The notes: generated from the letters alone by a model not told the origin. A stretch of DNA of 64,000 nucleotides from Akebia trifoliata (GCA_017979445.1 CM030714.1:43849220-43913219); one strand, 5' to 3'; positions 1-20,528 are shown, counted from the first letter of the stretch. Program-made: numbers and translations.

Positions 1-612
1 TGATGAAAAGTACCCAACCACTTATTATCTAATGAAAAGCACCCCAACCACTTATTATCAACGTAATTTTTAAAGGGGTATATATATATGAGATGAATGA
101 CTTCTGGGTTTTATAAAAAAAAATAAAAAATCAAATTGGAAAAAGCGGGTTTTTCATGGAAAAGTATGATAGGATCCTATGCAAAAAGTTTGATCCACTT
201 AAAGGGGAATCATTCTTCAAATACTAATTTATTTATTTTATTGATAGCTTTAAATGAATTACAATCTCTGATAAATAAGATTTTGACTCTGATATAGAAA
301 AGATAGAATCCTAAATTAAGAAAATAAAAAGTCTTAAAATAATAAAACTCCTAATTATCAACTAAACTCCTCAATTAATAAAATTGCTAAAACAATATAT
401 CATACATATTGTGCCATGGCCAAAGCATCCTTCCAAAAAAGGAGACGTGTTGAGTTCAAGTCCCCTTGTTGGCCACCTACAAGGATTTATCTCTACTTAC
501 TTGATATGTGTGGTTTGTGAAGGTATTGTAGATACCTAGGGGATTTGAAAGAGACATGATGCACTAAGAGGCCAGTTGCCCATATTAATCGGGTTATGAG
601 TCCAAAACCCTC

Positions 613-644
<32 letters not shown>

Positions 645-660
645 GGGGTTCCATAGACAC
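1..660. other. Intergenic, no gene seen
   Basis: AT-rich DNA with no convincing coding exon. Positions 410-540 hold a short stretch with a box-B-like motif (gagttcaagtcc) that could be an old SINE, but no clear A box, tail or target duplication is visible. An (AT)n microsatellite lies near 612-636. Confidence 0.6.
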
Positions 661-674
661 ATAAAGCTACAACG

Positions 675-1160
675 TGTTTTGTCTTATATGGGCAAAAATG
701 TTTGGAATGGGTTGATTTTTTGTGAGGATGATCTCTATGGTGAGGGAATCATTCTTGTCAAAAATCAGCTCATTATGAAACTTCTAGCCCCATGTTTACA
801 AGTTGAAAAATTTTAGACTATCCAATTTTTGTAAATCACTTTTGATGGGATTAGAAATTTTGTCTTATACGCTTTACAAAACGTGTTTTGTCCTACATGG
901 ATTAGAAGTTTTGGAATAGGTTGATTTTTGGTGAGGATGACCTCTATGGTGAGGAGATCATCCTCACAAAAAATCAGCCAATTCCAAAACTTCTAACCCC
1001 ATAAAAAATGGTTTACAAAAAATGGACGATCCACGATTTTTCAACTTGTAAACATGGGGTTAGAAATTTCGGAATGGGCTGATTTTTGGTGATGAGGATC
1101 TTTTAATCGTAGAGATCATCCAAAACTTCTAACCCATGTAGGACAAAACACGTTTGGTAA
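675..1160. repeat. Foldback MITE, family A copy 1
   Basis: The two ends are inverted copies: a left arm reading acgtgttttgtcttatatgg and a right arm ending in taggacaaaacacgt. Inside is a second hairpin in which gtgaggatgatctc is answered by gatcatcctcac. The same layout recurs near 18.6, 43.1, 49.8, 51.5 and 51.9 kb. No protein is encoded. I infer a non-autonomous palindromic DNA element; the superfamily is not determined. Confidence 0.65.
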
Positions 1161-2100
1161 AGCGTAGGGTAAAGTGTAGGGTGTTAAACATTTCCCATAT
1201 ATATATATGGGTTGGGATCCATTGAATCTTAAGAATGACTCATGAAAAAAACACATGATCCCAACCCTTTAAACACAAAATCCAATGATTGAAATTTATG
1301 AGTATCTTGATAACACAAATCTCCAATATACTTATCTCGAGGATAAATTTCAATTTGAATTTTGCATTTAAAAGGTTGGTATAGGGGTGATTTTTTTTTT
1401 TTTTTTTTGAAAACTCCATTTGGACGGAGTATGTTGGAAAAAAGTTTGCTCCGGCTATTGCAAATCAAGAAGAGGAATGAAACTAGACAAGACTAAATTT
1501 ATCGACAAAGAGTTGAACAAGTTACTTTGATACATCACAACTGCTGGGGAGAAGGGAAATGGAATGTTTAAAATATTTGGCTAGTCATAAAGAGGATGTG
1601 ATGAGAGAAGTCGATATGAGCCACAGTCAAGGGCGGAGCTAGTAAGGATTGCCCCCACAGAACTTTGAAACACCCCTATATTTTCAACAAATTACATGCC
1701 CCATTTGTCCCCACTGCCTCACCTCTCTCCCCATTTACTCCACAACTAACCATAGTTTGTCCCCACTACAAGAATATCCTAGCTCTGCCGCTGGTCACGG
1801 TTTAGGCTTTCAGACAAGGTGGTAACAATTTAGCCGAACAACATTAACAACAACATCAAGTGTGATGCACCAAATGCGCTGGCCATGCCACCCAATCACA
1901 TTTGGCCTAGGCTTTGAGACAAAGGTGGTTTTGGGTGCTCTATGACATAAGTGGCACTACTCCATTGATAAGCCTGTGGGGTTAATTTGATCTTAAGATA
2001 CTATCATTAATGTCAAAAAGTCTTGCATGGATTTTTATTATTGTTATTTATTAATATACATGGAGCGAGAAATACCATTTAATATTTACCAAGAAGCGCT
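1161..2100. other. Intergenic, no gene seen
   Basis: No exon with family resemblance. Contains a T-run near 1391-1408 and low-complexity AT-rich sequence. Confidence 0.5.
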
Positions 2101-2102
2101 TG

Positions 2103-2352
2103 TTAAATTGTTAATCTTTTGCCATGATCTTCTTATGAGTACCCTTCATGGTCTCCTTGCACTTATGCTTGACTGACTCGGAATCTGAATCGCTCAGCAC
2201 AGCTTCCTGAGCACCTTCCAAGAATTTTTCTGAATTCCGACTCTCTAATTCATCAGCCTTCTCCCTGGCCACCCTAGCAAACTCTTCTGCTGTTGACCTT
2301 GCCTTCACCCCTATTTCATGGTGATCCTCCTCTTTGATCTTGCTGTAAGACT
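2103..2352 (-). pseudogene. Orphan LEA-like terminal exon
   Basis: On the minus strand a frame runs from a plausible 3' splice site (tcttacag, about 2353) to a stop near 2111. The peptide is lysine- and glutamate-rich and hydrophilic, containing STAEEFARVAREKADELESR and ending KGTHKKIMAKD, with a Ser/Asp cluster in the middle. The amphipathic repeating character resembles LEA-type stress proteins, but I cannot assign a named family. I found no upstream exon between 2360 and about 2900. It is either the last exon of a small gene with a distant first exon, or a relic. The open frame argues against great age. Confidence 0.35.
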
Positions 2353-3482
2353 TAACAAATCACAAGACACGCTAGCTAGTGTCAACAAGCATGAAGCTTG
2401 GTTCAAAGAATTCGATTTTCCAACAAAGTCAATATAATAGAGCCATTAAGTAGGCCCATGAGAGGTACGACAGGAATATATATTTAATAGTCCACTAATA
2501 CCTTTTTAACACCAAGTTAGCATCTTCCACAATCTTAATTTTTCAAAAATACCTTGATGTCACTCCGTGAAAAAGGGGTAAATTTGGCATATATGGCCGT
2601 TAAATTTGACTAAATCCAAGTAAATTTGACGGATCTGAACATTATTTACCCCTTTTTTCACATAGTCCTTACATTTATTGTTGTTGTCCTTTTAGTGTAA
2701 AAAGTAGTGTTTTGATTTTTATAAAAGAAAAATGCTAAAGTGACTTGAAGTAACACTCAAAGTATCACTGATACTGAGTAGCTAGAGTGTACAAAAAACA
2801 ATAGAATGCCTTTTCTCGAGATTCAAGTGTTATACACTCAAGGAACATTGATGGTTATCTGCCTGCTTCGAGCCAGTATTATTTCAAGCCATGGTAGCAA
2901 GGCTCATCTTAAAATGTCCCTTTTTTGTGAATATCATAAAACCTCAATGATACTTTTGTAAAAATATTTAGTGCATTTATTAAAATTTAATTATAAAAAT
3001 CTTTATTAAATAATTTTTGTATTAAACACAAATAAGATATCCATTCAACAAATATATATATATATATATAAAATATAGGTCGTTGTGGAAAATGCTAATG
3101 TCTCCATAAAACATGAGTTCTTAGCAACCTACATGATCTTTAGATTTTTCGGAAGGTCCTTAAAATTATTGTTGTATAGAGTGTGGTGTTGACACTATAC
3201 AATGATTTTTTTGTTGTAAATATCAACAAATATAATTTTTCATTTATGAAAATGTCATTGCACAATATTAACAAAACATCCTAGTTTTTTTTGCACTAAA
3301 AAATAAAATCCTAAATATTTTACCAGTAGTTTTTGAAAGTGGAAATAATAGATAATTTTTTTTGTCAAATTACGTAATCGAATACAATTTTAGAATATAT
3401 ACCTACCCCGATAAATCTGTTTGTCTGTACAAAAACTTGTGTAGAGGTTTCACCTATATACCCTTTTGATATTTAAATATGA

Positions 3483-3600
3483 GAGCTTCTATTGCCACAC
3501 CAACTTTTGCTAACGCCACCCCTAATTCTTGGTGATTTACATATGAATTGGAGTGGCATTATCAAAAGTTGGTGGGGCAATAGAATCTAGCTTTGTTAAA
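3483..3600. mobile_element. Short palindromic MITE, 'ttctattgccac' type
   Basis: The left arm agcttctattgccacaccaa is matched inverted by the right arm (ttggtggggcaatagaatct). The element is about 115 bp. The arm is the same type as the element nested at 25724-25921 (attctattggcaccccaact), so both belong to one family, possibly Mutator-derived. No clear target duplication was seen. Confidence 0.5.
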
Positions 3601-4637
3601 TATTTAGTTACACAACTTTCAAAAAAAACAAAAATAAATAAAGGGATATAAAGGTAAATCCACTTTAAAATGTATTTAAACAAATGAATAATTTATCTAT
3701 ATATGTAAAATTTTTAAAGCATGTCCAACTGTATGATTCTTGAAATTTTTTTATCCTTTTGTGCAAGACAACCTTTTTAAAAATCTACATTACTGAAGAT
3801 TGTTAATGTCCCCATGAGGTATTTAAACATCAATGTGTGCACATGACCGTACGGATCACATGTCCAAACATGAAGGGGTACATATGGATATTGTGGAGCA
3901 CAAAACTCTAATAACTCTAAAAAATGACCAAAATAAATAAATAGATTCAGTGCTGTTATCAACGTAATTTAAAATTATTAGTCAAACTTTTAGAATTATT
4001 AGTTAAATTTGAATGTAATAATTACTTGTGAGGATCTTCATGTCGAGAGTTACTCAATACATGGCTGGATGGTTTAAAATAGTATCCGTTTGGCCCCACA
4101 GCTAAGAAGGTTTAATCCTAAAATGGATATTTATGTTGTGTTTCTTAAAATTGAAATTTATGATTATATATAGGGTCGGAAATGTTTTATTTTACAACAC
4201 AGCTTTCAATACTTTTTACAATACTGTCGGATGCCGTTGAATCATATAAAATGGATGGCATCTAAACATTGTTGTAACAAATAGTTGTCTCCCAATATAT
4301 TTTACAAGATCCAATGGCCGTCGATGGTGCATAAAAAAACATTGAAAAAATATACATCCGAGGTTGAAAAAAATATTGTAACAAATAGTTGTAATCGGAT
4401 GTTAGTGTGATTGTTAGATGGTTACCTTGATGATGACCTGTCGAAGAAGAGATGACGGAGTATTTAACAATGGTAGTGGAGGCTTCAGGAGAGAATTCGA
4501 AGTAGACCGTAAAGAAGAGTGAAGAAGAAGATGGTGAACCATCTTGTTTGAGCCCTGGCCCTTGTGCATAACTAACGTACACACCACCCAATTCTCTTCC
4601 TCCAAATATACTCAATTTTATACAGAAAATCGAGAGC

Positions 4638-4693
4638 GAGAGAGCGAGAGAGAGAGAGAGAGAGAGAGAGTGTGTGTGTGTGTGTGTGTGTGT
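4638..4693. repeat. Compound (GA)n(GT)n microsatellite
   Basis: A run of ga dinucleotides passes directly into a run of gt dinucleotides. It creates spurious low-complexity open frames on both strands. Confidence 0.9.
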
Positions 4694-5799
4694 GACACGT
4701 TTTTTAGTATCAACCATGCTCATGACACGTGATGACCCACCTTTGCGCCATCACATCATGTTCATGCATCGTCTACCTTTCAAAATCTTACCCAGTATAA
4801 GAAACATCACAGTAAATTTGGTTTTGTTTGTCATCTTTCTCACTATATGGACAAATGATTTTCTCATCTTAAGATTACACTGTTATTGAAACTGTCCCAT
4901 CAAACGTACCACCGAGAGGATAGCTTTGGAAAGAAAATTACTTAATGAACCTTTATATAGGGCTCTCTCAATATATGGTGCGGACGTTAATAATTTAGTT
5001 ATTAACGTTTTTAAACTAAATTTATGTTCACCTTAAAAATAAAAAATAAAAAAGTTTTAGAGTACTTAAAAAACTCTTTTTCACTTATTTCACTCATGGT
5101 TTTGAGCATTTAGCGTTCTTTTTTTTTTCTTTTCTTCTCCTGAGTATTCGTTTTATTATTATTTTATATGCATTTTAGATTTTCATGAGATCTAGATGAA
5201 ATTTTTCATTCTTAAAAATTATGACTAATCCTCAAGACATGTGCAATACCCTCACCCCACACATACCAAGTAATTTTTGGGATAAATCCCTAATGGTGGT
5301 TCCAAGACCTCCACTTGTTGAGTTGTGGTCTTGGCCATCTCTCTCCAGTCCTTAGATGATTTGAATTCCTTGCTAAATTTATTTGTTCAAAGATGGTAAA
5401 TTCGTCATTTTGCCAAAGTGGAAAATTCATAACTACATACTAACTATATAATAACAACCAAATGGATGCTCGTATAAAAATTTATTCTCGACTTTGCCAC
5501 TTGGCATTAAAGAAATAAAGGAATTCATTACTTTTCATAAGCGAGAAATTCACTTTCTTTAATATCAAGAAACAAACGAATGCACTTTTTTTTTTAAGTG
5601 ACAAAAGTCATTGGGAGAAATATGGATTTTGATTTAAGTTCCATTTTCTTATTATAATATATGGATTTTGGATGTGTCAAGAAGATTTATTCGGTATTGC
5701 TTTTGCCAAGTGAAAGAGATAAATTCTCACTAAAGTAATTGGAATAATGGAATTTATGTCTAGATAGCCATGAGAACTACACTTTCGATGGTCTAAATT

Positions 5800-7345
5800 T
5801 TGAGGGCATCTCCAAGGGTCAAAAAGCTTTGGCTTGAAAAGATTGTTTGAGGATGATGAAGTATCCTATTTCTTTACCATGTTCACTATGACTAGTGAAA
5901 AAGCCGGTCTGAATGATTTCACCATTCAGAGCCTATTATTGGAAGAAAATAGAGAACAATCTAATGTTGGTGGTTAAGGACTTTCAGAATTATGGTCATC
6001 TAGACAACGCCTCCCCACCAAAATGCATAAATTGACTAAGTAATAAATAAGTATGCCAAAAAAAAAACAGAACCCTGTTTTGTTAGGTCCTTTAATACAC
6101 TTGGGGCTGATCAGCCTAAACGAATCAATTTTAGATAGTCTTGGTAGGTGTAATTGTTCCCCGTCAAAGTGCTTTCATCAAAGGCAAACAGATTTTGGAT
6201 CTAGTTCTATTAGTCAATGAGTATATTGACTCGACAATGAGATTAATGATTTTGAGGGTGATTTGCAAATTAATTTGGAGAAAGCTTACGATCATGTTAA
6301 TTGGAACTTCTTGAGATATATATTAAGATTAAATGAGCTTCAAGCCGAAATAAATTATGGAATGTGTGTCTTCCCCCTCCTCTATTTTGCTTAATGGGAG
6401 TCGCACTAACTTTTTCAAGAGTTATAGGTGTCTAAAACATTATTTCCCGTTCTCATTAACATTTGCAGATAATATAATAGTTTCCCTAGATGCTTACCTG
6501 TGCAGCTCAGGTTCCTTAGTGGTATCCTCTGTTATTTTGTCATTCAAAAGAGCAAGGTGTTTGATGTTGTTCATGATCCTAATTGTAATGGCTAGTTCTT
6601 CTTATTGACACTTTGGTTTGCCATGTGGGCCTAAACCCACCTTCCTATCTCAGACTTTCTTTGGGGGGCAGCTTATAATTGTAAGGCTACATATCTAGTA
6701 TTCCTTATCGAAAAGGTGGGCAGGAATTAAACTCTTAGAAGTAGAGGTATATTTCTGAAGGTCATATACTGTCGTGAGTATCCCAATATATTTTTCATCT
6801 CCTCTCTCTATGCCTAAAAAGTAAGGAGTTAAAGCTGGATAAATTATGTCATGATTTTTTATGGAATGACAAGAATGGAAAAAAAAAAAAAAAAACTCAC
6901 CGACTAGGATCATTTTACTTCCCCAAGAAGCAAAGGCGATTGAGCTTAAGTTTAGAGTCATGAACTGAGCTTCGCTAGGTAAATGATTATGGAGATTTAG
7001 CATTGAGTATAACAATCTATGGAGAAGAGTTGTTAAGGCCAAGTATGGGAATAATGAGTTTGGATGGGAGAGTGGAGTTGCTCATTCTAATTTTGAGTAG
7101 TGTGGAAATTCATTTAAAAATTTGTCCCCCATTCCGCAATAGAATTGTACTCAGCATCTTGGGACTTTAATTTCAAAGAGCCTCTAATGATTGAAAGGGA
7201 AAGTCTGCTTCTTGCATCACTAGTCATACTTGCTACAACAAATTATGTTCACATCCCAAATTCTAAAACCAATGGCGTGTCTGTCAATGATGTCTCGAAC
7301 CATTCTGTTTTGTTCCCATTTCCTGTGTGATATATATGTCAAAGA
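5800..7345 (+). mobile_element. Decayed LINE (non-LTR) reverse transcriptase fragment
   Basis: Reading in shifting frames gives typical plant LINE RT sequence. Around 6150-6200 it reads close to RQSAFIKGKQILD, and around 6250-6330 a form of the 'GxxCKLxxEKAYDHVNWxFL' block. About 6660-7100 matches the region downstream of the RT. Frameshifts and stops are numerous. The 3' part (6830-7215) is closely similar to the LINE fragment at 10644-11060. An A-run interrupts it near 6878-6895. Confidence 0.7.
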
Positions 7346-7356
7346 GTTGTGCTGGA

Positions 7357-7797
7357 GTGAAACCTTTGATTTCAGAATATCCTTCAAGCCCTCACAAATA
7401 ACAGACCATTCAGAACAAACCTCTTAGTAATGGCCCCACAAGATCCAGTTTCTTGTTGCTGTGATGATCCCTCTCGTCTTCTGGCCTTCGGCCAAGAGCA
7501 CAGAGCTAAAGACGGTAGATGATATATCTAGCAGAAGCAACAGAAGAGGAACTTTCAGATATGTTTTGGCAGCCCATTTAACTAAAGGGGCAGAACCTAC
7601 CCAAAATTATAAGCTTTCTTAGTTTCACAATATTCCTCAACACCAACATGAGGAAGCATTTCCTTTTGAAGTATCTTTTTGGCATACCTGCAAAGGACAA
7701 AAGCATTTTGTTCTCCCAAGCATATACATAAATTCACATAGACAGCCTGCATCCTGAAGACATGAACACAACATACTTAATTCTCTTTTCCCTCTTC
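7357..7797 (-). pseudogene. Partial genomic duplicate of NRPB2 (exons 6-7 and introns)
   Basis: This segment aligns with 16877-17335 of the NRPB2 gene. It carries copies of exon 7 (gene 16933-17053), the intervening intron, exon 6 (17139-17225), the next intron and the edge of exon 5. Because introns are kept, the copy arose from genomic DNA and not from mRNA. The exon-7 copy has a CGA-to-TGA stop where the gene reads LFRM, and several missense changes, for example DERDHH for DDRDHY. It lies directly after LINE debris. No flanking exons are present, so it cannot encode a subunit. Confidence 0.9.
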
Positions 7798-9124
7798 AAA
7801 GCGTTGGCTCCCTAATGTTGATTGCCAAATGAGACCCACCAAATATATATAGTAACAATCAAATGAATGCTCAAATAAAAACTTATGCTCTGATTAAGAT
7901 TAGAGTTGGATTTAGTCACTTCTACATGGGGGATGGGGGAATTGATCTTGTCGCATGGCATTAAAGAAAAAAACAAATTCATTGCTCAATATGGAACCTT
8001 GTTAGCAATATGAAATGCAACAAAAATTTGATACGTGAAAAATTCGAGTTCTATTCGATTTTGGATTGCAAAAATTCGATAAACGGAAAATATACAACAT
8101 GTGCTTCATACGTGTATTATCTGTTTCATTTCAAAATTTCAAAAATATGATAGTGATGGTGAAGGTGATCATATAGTGGTGATGGTAATAATGATGGTGG
8201 TGATAATGAGGGCATTGAGGTTATTCTTCGATTGATTTATAAAAGAAGACCAAAGTCATGTGACAAATCATCAATTTGAAAAACTAAGGTGGAATCACAA
8301 ATAAATGTAGAGGGACGTGTTCATATTTTTTTTTATTTAAATGAAAGGGACATTTGTCACTTAAAAATGTGAATTCCTCCAAAATTGTGAAGTGTGGACG
8401 CTTCAAAGTCGAACTTGTGTTACACGTCACAACTTTCAAGTTTACATTTTACAACATACAACTAGATACGATTACATTTTTTTTTTTTTGACTAGGTTTT
8501 ATAAAAATTCGTAAAAAACATAAAATTTGTATTAAAAAACGTATTTTATTCTTTTTTATTTTAAAATACGTGAATTAATCAGAATAATTCAATAATCCAA
8601 AGAATAATACTTTCATTGAAAAAATCGTGAATTTTTCAAGAATTTTATGGGAGATTGCTAACGAGGGTCAAGAAACAAAGGAATGCACTTTCCTTTTTAG
8701 TGACAATTCAACTCATCATTTTCAAAGCATAAATTTAGCTTCGAACTCCATTTTGCTTTTATGATATATATTTTTTCTGCTTTGGCAAGCCGCACGTACC
8801 AACCACCCTAGCATGTATTCAACATTTAAATATAGTCACTTTTAAGTGGAGGGGCATATGGGATTCGAAGATGTGACCAAGGAGGCACACCCGGTCACCC
8901 TTACCATGCTGTCATATATATGGATTTTGATTCCTTTGAGGAAAAATATACATTCTTGTGATTTGTATCCAAGGGTTAATTAGAAATTGGATTATAGAAT
9001 CACGAAGCATAATTATTATTTATTTATTTTTGAGTTGGATCAAGGGTTTCAATTGAATGAGTATGGATAAAGAATTCATATATAAAGATAAAAAAGTTTA
9101 TTTCTAATCGTAACTAGATCTTTA
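7798..9124. other. Intergenic, no gene seen
   Basis: AT-rich DNA without recognisable exons. A run of gatggt/gtgatg imperfect triplets occurs at about 8150-8220. Confidence 0.5.
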
Positions 9125-9640
9125 ATTTTTTGTTTGTAAGGGGGAGTTTGAAACGAAATAACTATTAAACAATGATTTTGGTTTACTAAAGCCTAATACA
9201 TTTTGTTTCAGCTCGGTGGAAACATAATTCTTTTCCTTGGGATTCAGAAAAGTCGTATAGATAACGGAAGAAGTAGAAGGAGTTGTTATAATTCCTCTCT
9301 TCCAAAGGGATCATCTAGATAGCGAGTTGTTTTTTATGCATTAAAACATACAAGCGGACATTTATGTTATGAGTCGATTTTTTATTTTTTTATTTTTATT
9401 TTTTTGAATTTCATTTACGACTTAGATGTAGGAATCTATTCATCTTCCATCAAGGATCCAAATGGAACCAAAGTTTCATGTTCGGTTTTGAATTAGAGAT
9501 ATTAAAAATGATTAATTAGCATCAACCATAACCTCTTGCCTTCCAAGCTAATGATGCGGGTTCGATTCCCTCTATCCACTCCATATATTAATTATATACA
9601 TGCATCATTAATGTGAATACGCATCTTTATTTCCTAAATT
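9125..9640 (+). pseudogene. Plastid-derived trnG-UCC intron and 3' exon (NUPT)
   Basis: Positions 9527-9586 match the 3' exon of plastid trnG-UCC: the anticodon arm cttccaagc, the T-arm gggttcgattccc and the acceptor end, with substitutions (ccctctatccac for the expected ccgctacccgc). Upstream sequence matches the plastid group II intron of the same gene, including the 'cagctcggtggaaacataa' block near 9212 and the 'aagtttcatgttcggttttg' block near 9470. The 5' exon is not found. It points in the plus direction, opposite to the atpI copy nearby, as in the plastid genome. The match is from memory of plastid sequence. Confidence 0.65.
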
Positions 9641-9826
9641 ATCTCACATACAATCCAATTCTTTTTTCCGAAAATTTCAAACATGATATATAAATAGAGA
9701 TAGAAAAGAAAAAAAAAAAGTTGAAATCAAAATTTTCGATTGTTTAATAGATAGGCCCAATACATTGTGTTGAGATATACTTTATAAAAAAACACACACA
9801 CATAAAAGACTAGTTTGAAAGCTAAT

Positions 9827-10643
9827 CAATGATGACCTTCCATGGATTCGCCTACATAAGTTGCAGCTAAAGTTGCAAAAATAAGAATTTGAATCCCACA
9901 TGTAAATAATCCAAGGAACATGACATGTTTATGAACCACTGAAGATAATAAGGCTATGTTTGGAGTGAGAGAAGTGGAGAGAAGACAAACTCAATTTCTC
10001 TCCTACATGTTTGGATTGACAAGAAAGAACTTCGGATAACTTTGAAATTTTAAAATATCTTAAAAGAGATCTAGGGGCAGAGTTGAAATTATAAAATATT
10101 TAAAATGTTTTCTCTCCTCTTCTCTCCACTTTTGGAGAGAGAAAACTCACATTTTTTTCTCTTCTCTTCCCTCCAATTCTTTTCTCTTCTCTCCTCACTT
10201 GAGAATCCAAACAAGAGAAATGGAGATAAACTCATTTATTTTCTCTTCTCTTCTCTCCATTTATCTCAATCCAAATATAGCCTAGAAACAAGAAAAACAA
10301 CTAATTCATCAGCCAATATATTCCCAAAAAGTCGAAAGCTAAGCGATAAGGGTTTTGTGAAATCTTCTAGGATATTAATTGGTAAAAGTATTGGAGTTGG
10401 TTGAATGTATTTACCGAAATAACCCAATCCTTTTTTGGTAAGACCCGCATAGAAATATGCCACTGACGTAGGTAAAGCTAAAGCAACAGTAGTATTTATA
10501 TCATTCGTGGGTGCGGCTAACTCCCCATGAGGTAACTGTATGATTTTTCAAGGTTAAAGAGTCCTTGACCGCGGAAACAAAAACAAATAAAAGTATGATT
10601 CTAATAACGGAGGCCCAAGCACCATATCTTCTCCAATCTGAGT
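9827..10643 (-). pseudogene. Plastid-derived atpI fragment (NUPT), MITE-interrupted
   Basis: The minus strand encodes roughly the last two thirds of the plastid ATP synthase CF0 subunit a. Blocks seen are QIGEE-like (10630), [20 protein letters not shown] (about 10490-10545), the [20 protein letters not shown] region, [11 protein letters not shown], and the terminal [10 protein letters not shown] plus stop near 9827. A 331-bp MITE (9952-10282) splits it, and frameshifts and stops occur upstream of the HGEL block. No nuclear transit peptide is present. The 3' edge abuts LINE sequence at about 10644. Confidence 0.95.
9952..10282. mobile_element. Tourist-like MITE inside the atpI NUPT
   Basis: Terminal inverted repeats of about 33 bp: ggctatgtttggagtgagag at the left, and ggctatatttggattgagat on the reverse complement of the right end. 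A three-base target duplication flanks it (TAA at 9949-9951; TAG, probably a mutated TAA, at 10283-10285). The GGC..TGTTTGG terminus and three-base TWA duplication are typical of PIF/Harbinger-derived Tourist elements. The insertion point is confirmed by the continuous plastid sequence on both sides. Confidence 0.85.
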
Positions 10644-11220
10644 TGAAACTGGATAAATTATTTCATGATTTTTTATGAAATGACAAGAATGGCAAAAAGA
10701 AATTCAACTTCGTCAACTAGGATCTCGTTTATGTCCCCACAAAACAAAAGGGGTTGAGCTTAAGTTTAGAGTCGAGAACTTGGTTTTGCTGGGTAAATGA
10801 TTCTAGAGGTTTAGCATTTGAATATAACAGTCTTTGGAGAAGAGTTGTTAAGGACTAGCATGGGAATAATGAGTTTGGATGGGAGAGTGGAATTACTAAT
10901 TCTAATTTTGAGTATAGATTGTGGAAATTCATTTAAAAAAATTTCCCCAATTCCGCAATAGAATTTGTGCTCAGCTTCCTGGGACCTCAATTTCAAAAAG
11001 GCTCTAATGATTGAGAGGTTAAGTCTGCTTCTTCCATCACTAGTCGTATTTTGTTGTTTTAAGATGAAATAAGGTGTTTAGCTTGAGTTAGAGTTGTTGA
11101 AGGCTGGTTTGCATTTATTTTTTTTCCATTTCTGTTGTGTTCTCTTATATTTCCTTGCATTTTGTTGGCTGGTCGGCTCAACATCCACTCTTATCTTACA
11201 AAAATCTTTTATAAATAAAA
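10644..11220 (+). mobile_element. Decayed LINE 3' fragment
   Basis: Positions 10644-11060 align with 6835-7215, for example ctggataaattatttcatga and agtttggatgggagagtgga. The downstream part through 11220 looks like a LINE 3' untranslated end followed by an A-rich tail. It begins exactly where the plastid atpI homology stops. Confidence 0.65.
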
Positions 11221-11910
11221 AACAAATGTTCATTCTATTTTTCGAAATACTTTCACTTCTATAAAACAGAAAATTTACTCTCTGGGAAAGGAAAGGAAAA
11301 TTGAATAAAGCTTAACTTCACTCTCCGACTATTCCTTCATGTTGAGAAGACATTAACCCAACACTGCAAAGAAAACAACTGGATGCACTATCAGTTCATT
11401 CAGTTTTGCACCATTGACTGTCAGTTAATTACAAATAAACGTTAAATTACACAAATGTGCGAAAACATCAAATATTACACAAGGATTCCACCATTCCATC
11501 TGAAACATGTGGACTCTGTAGTACATTGACGACTCCTTGCTATAACAGAAACTGATCTAAGCAAGCCTTTGAATTATACTCCCGTGTTTTTGACACATGA
11601 AAACAGTTAAAAAAAAATAATAATAAACAGTCAGAAACAGAAGAAACAGAGGGAGACCTCTTTTACAACCCCCTCCTCCACTCTTCATTCTTTTCTTAAG
11701 TATCCTCTCTCAACCGAGCTGAACGGTTGCCGTATCCCTCAATAAGTAATGCTGGCTGCAGTAGATTCATGCCTTTATAAGACAAGTCTACCATCTTCAA
11801 GAGGGGAAAACCAGATAAGTCAGGCATGAATAATACATCATCGATTTCTTTCTATTAACCTTTGATTAAAGATGAATGTTAAACCTTTCAAGTTGCTGCA
11901 TATTTCAGGC
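11221..11910. other. NRPB2 3' untranslated/downstream region
   Basis: No other gene is seen. The stretch immediately downstream of the NRPB2 stop (below 11911 on the minus strand) presumably includes its 3' UTR; no polyadenylation site was assigned. Confidence 0.4.

Positions 11911-20528
<8,618 letters not shown>

Larger units (their letters stand above)
2353..5800. other. Intergenic with simple repeats and small MITEs
   Basis: No gene recognised. Contents include (AT)n near 3053-3069, a GA/GT microsatellite at about 4638-4693, and a small palindromic MITE near 3483-3600 (listed separately). The only sizeable open frames here are low-complexity products of the GA/GT tract. Confidence 0.5.

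Noticed and set aside
410..540. Possible tRNA-derived SINE
   Set aside because: A box-B-like motif is present but no convincing A box, tail or target duplication, so I did not call it as an element.
4262..4732. Open frames over the GA/GT tract, up to 153 codons
   Set aside because: They consist largely of dipeptide repeats from the microsatellite and show no splice or family support.
9527..9586. tRNA-like sequence with TCC anticodon
   Set aside because: It is only the 3' half of a split plastid tRNA gene, with mutated acceptor bases and no 5' exon, so it is not a working nuclear tRNA gene.
9827..10643. Functional ATP synthase subunit gene
   Set aside because: The plastid atpI copy is split by a MITE, has frameshifts and lacks a start and a transit peptide.
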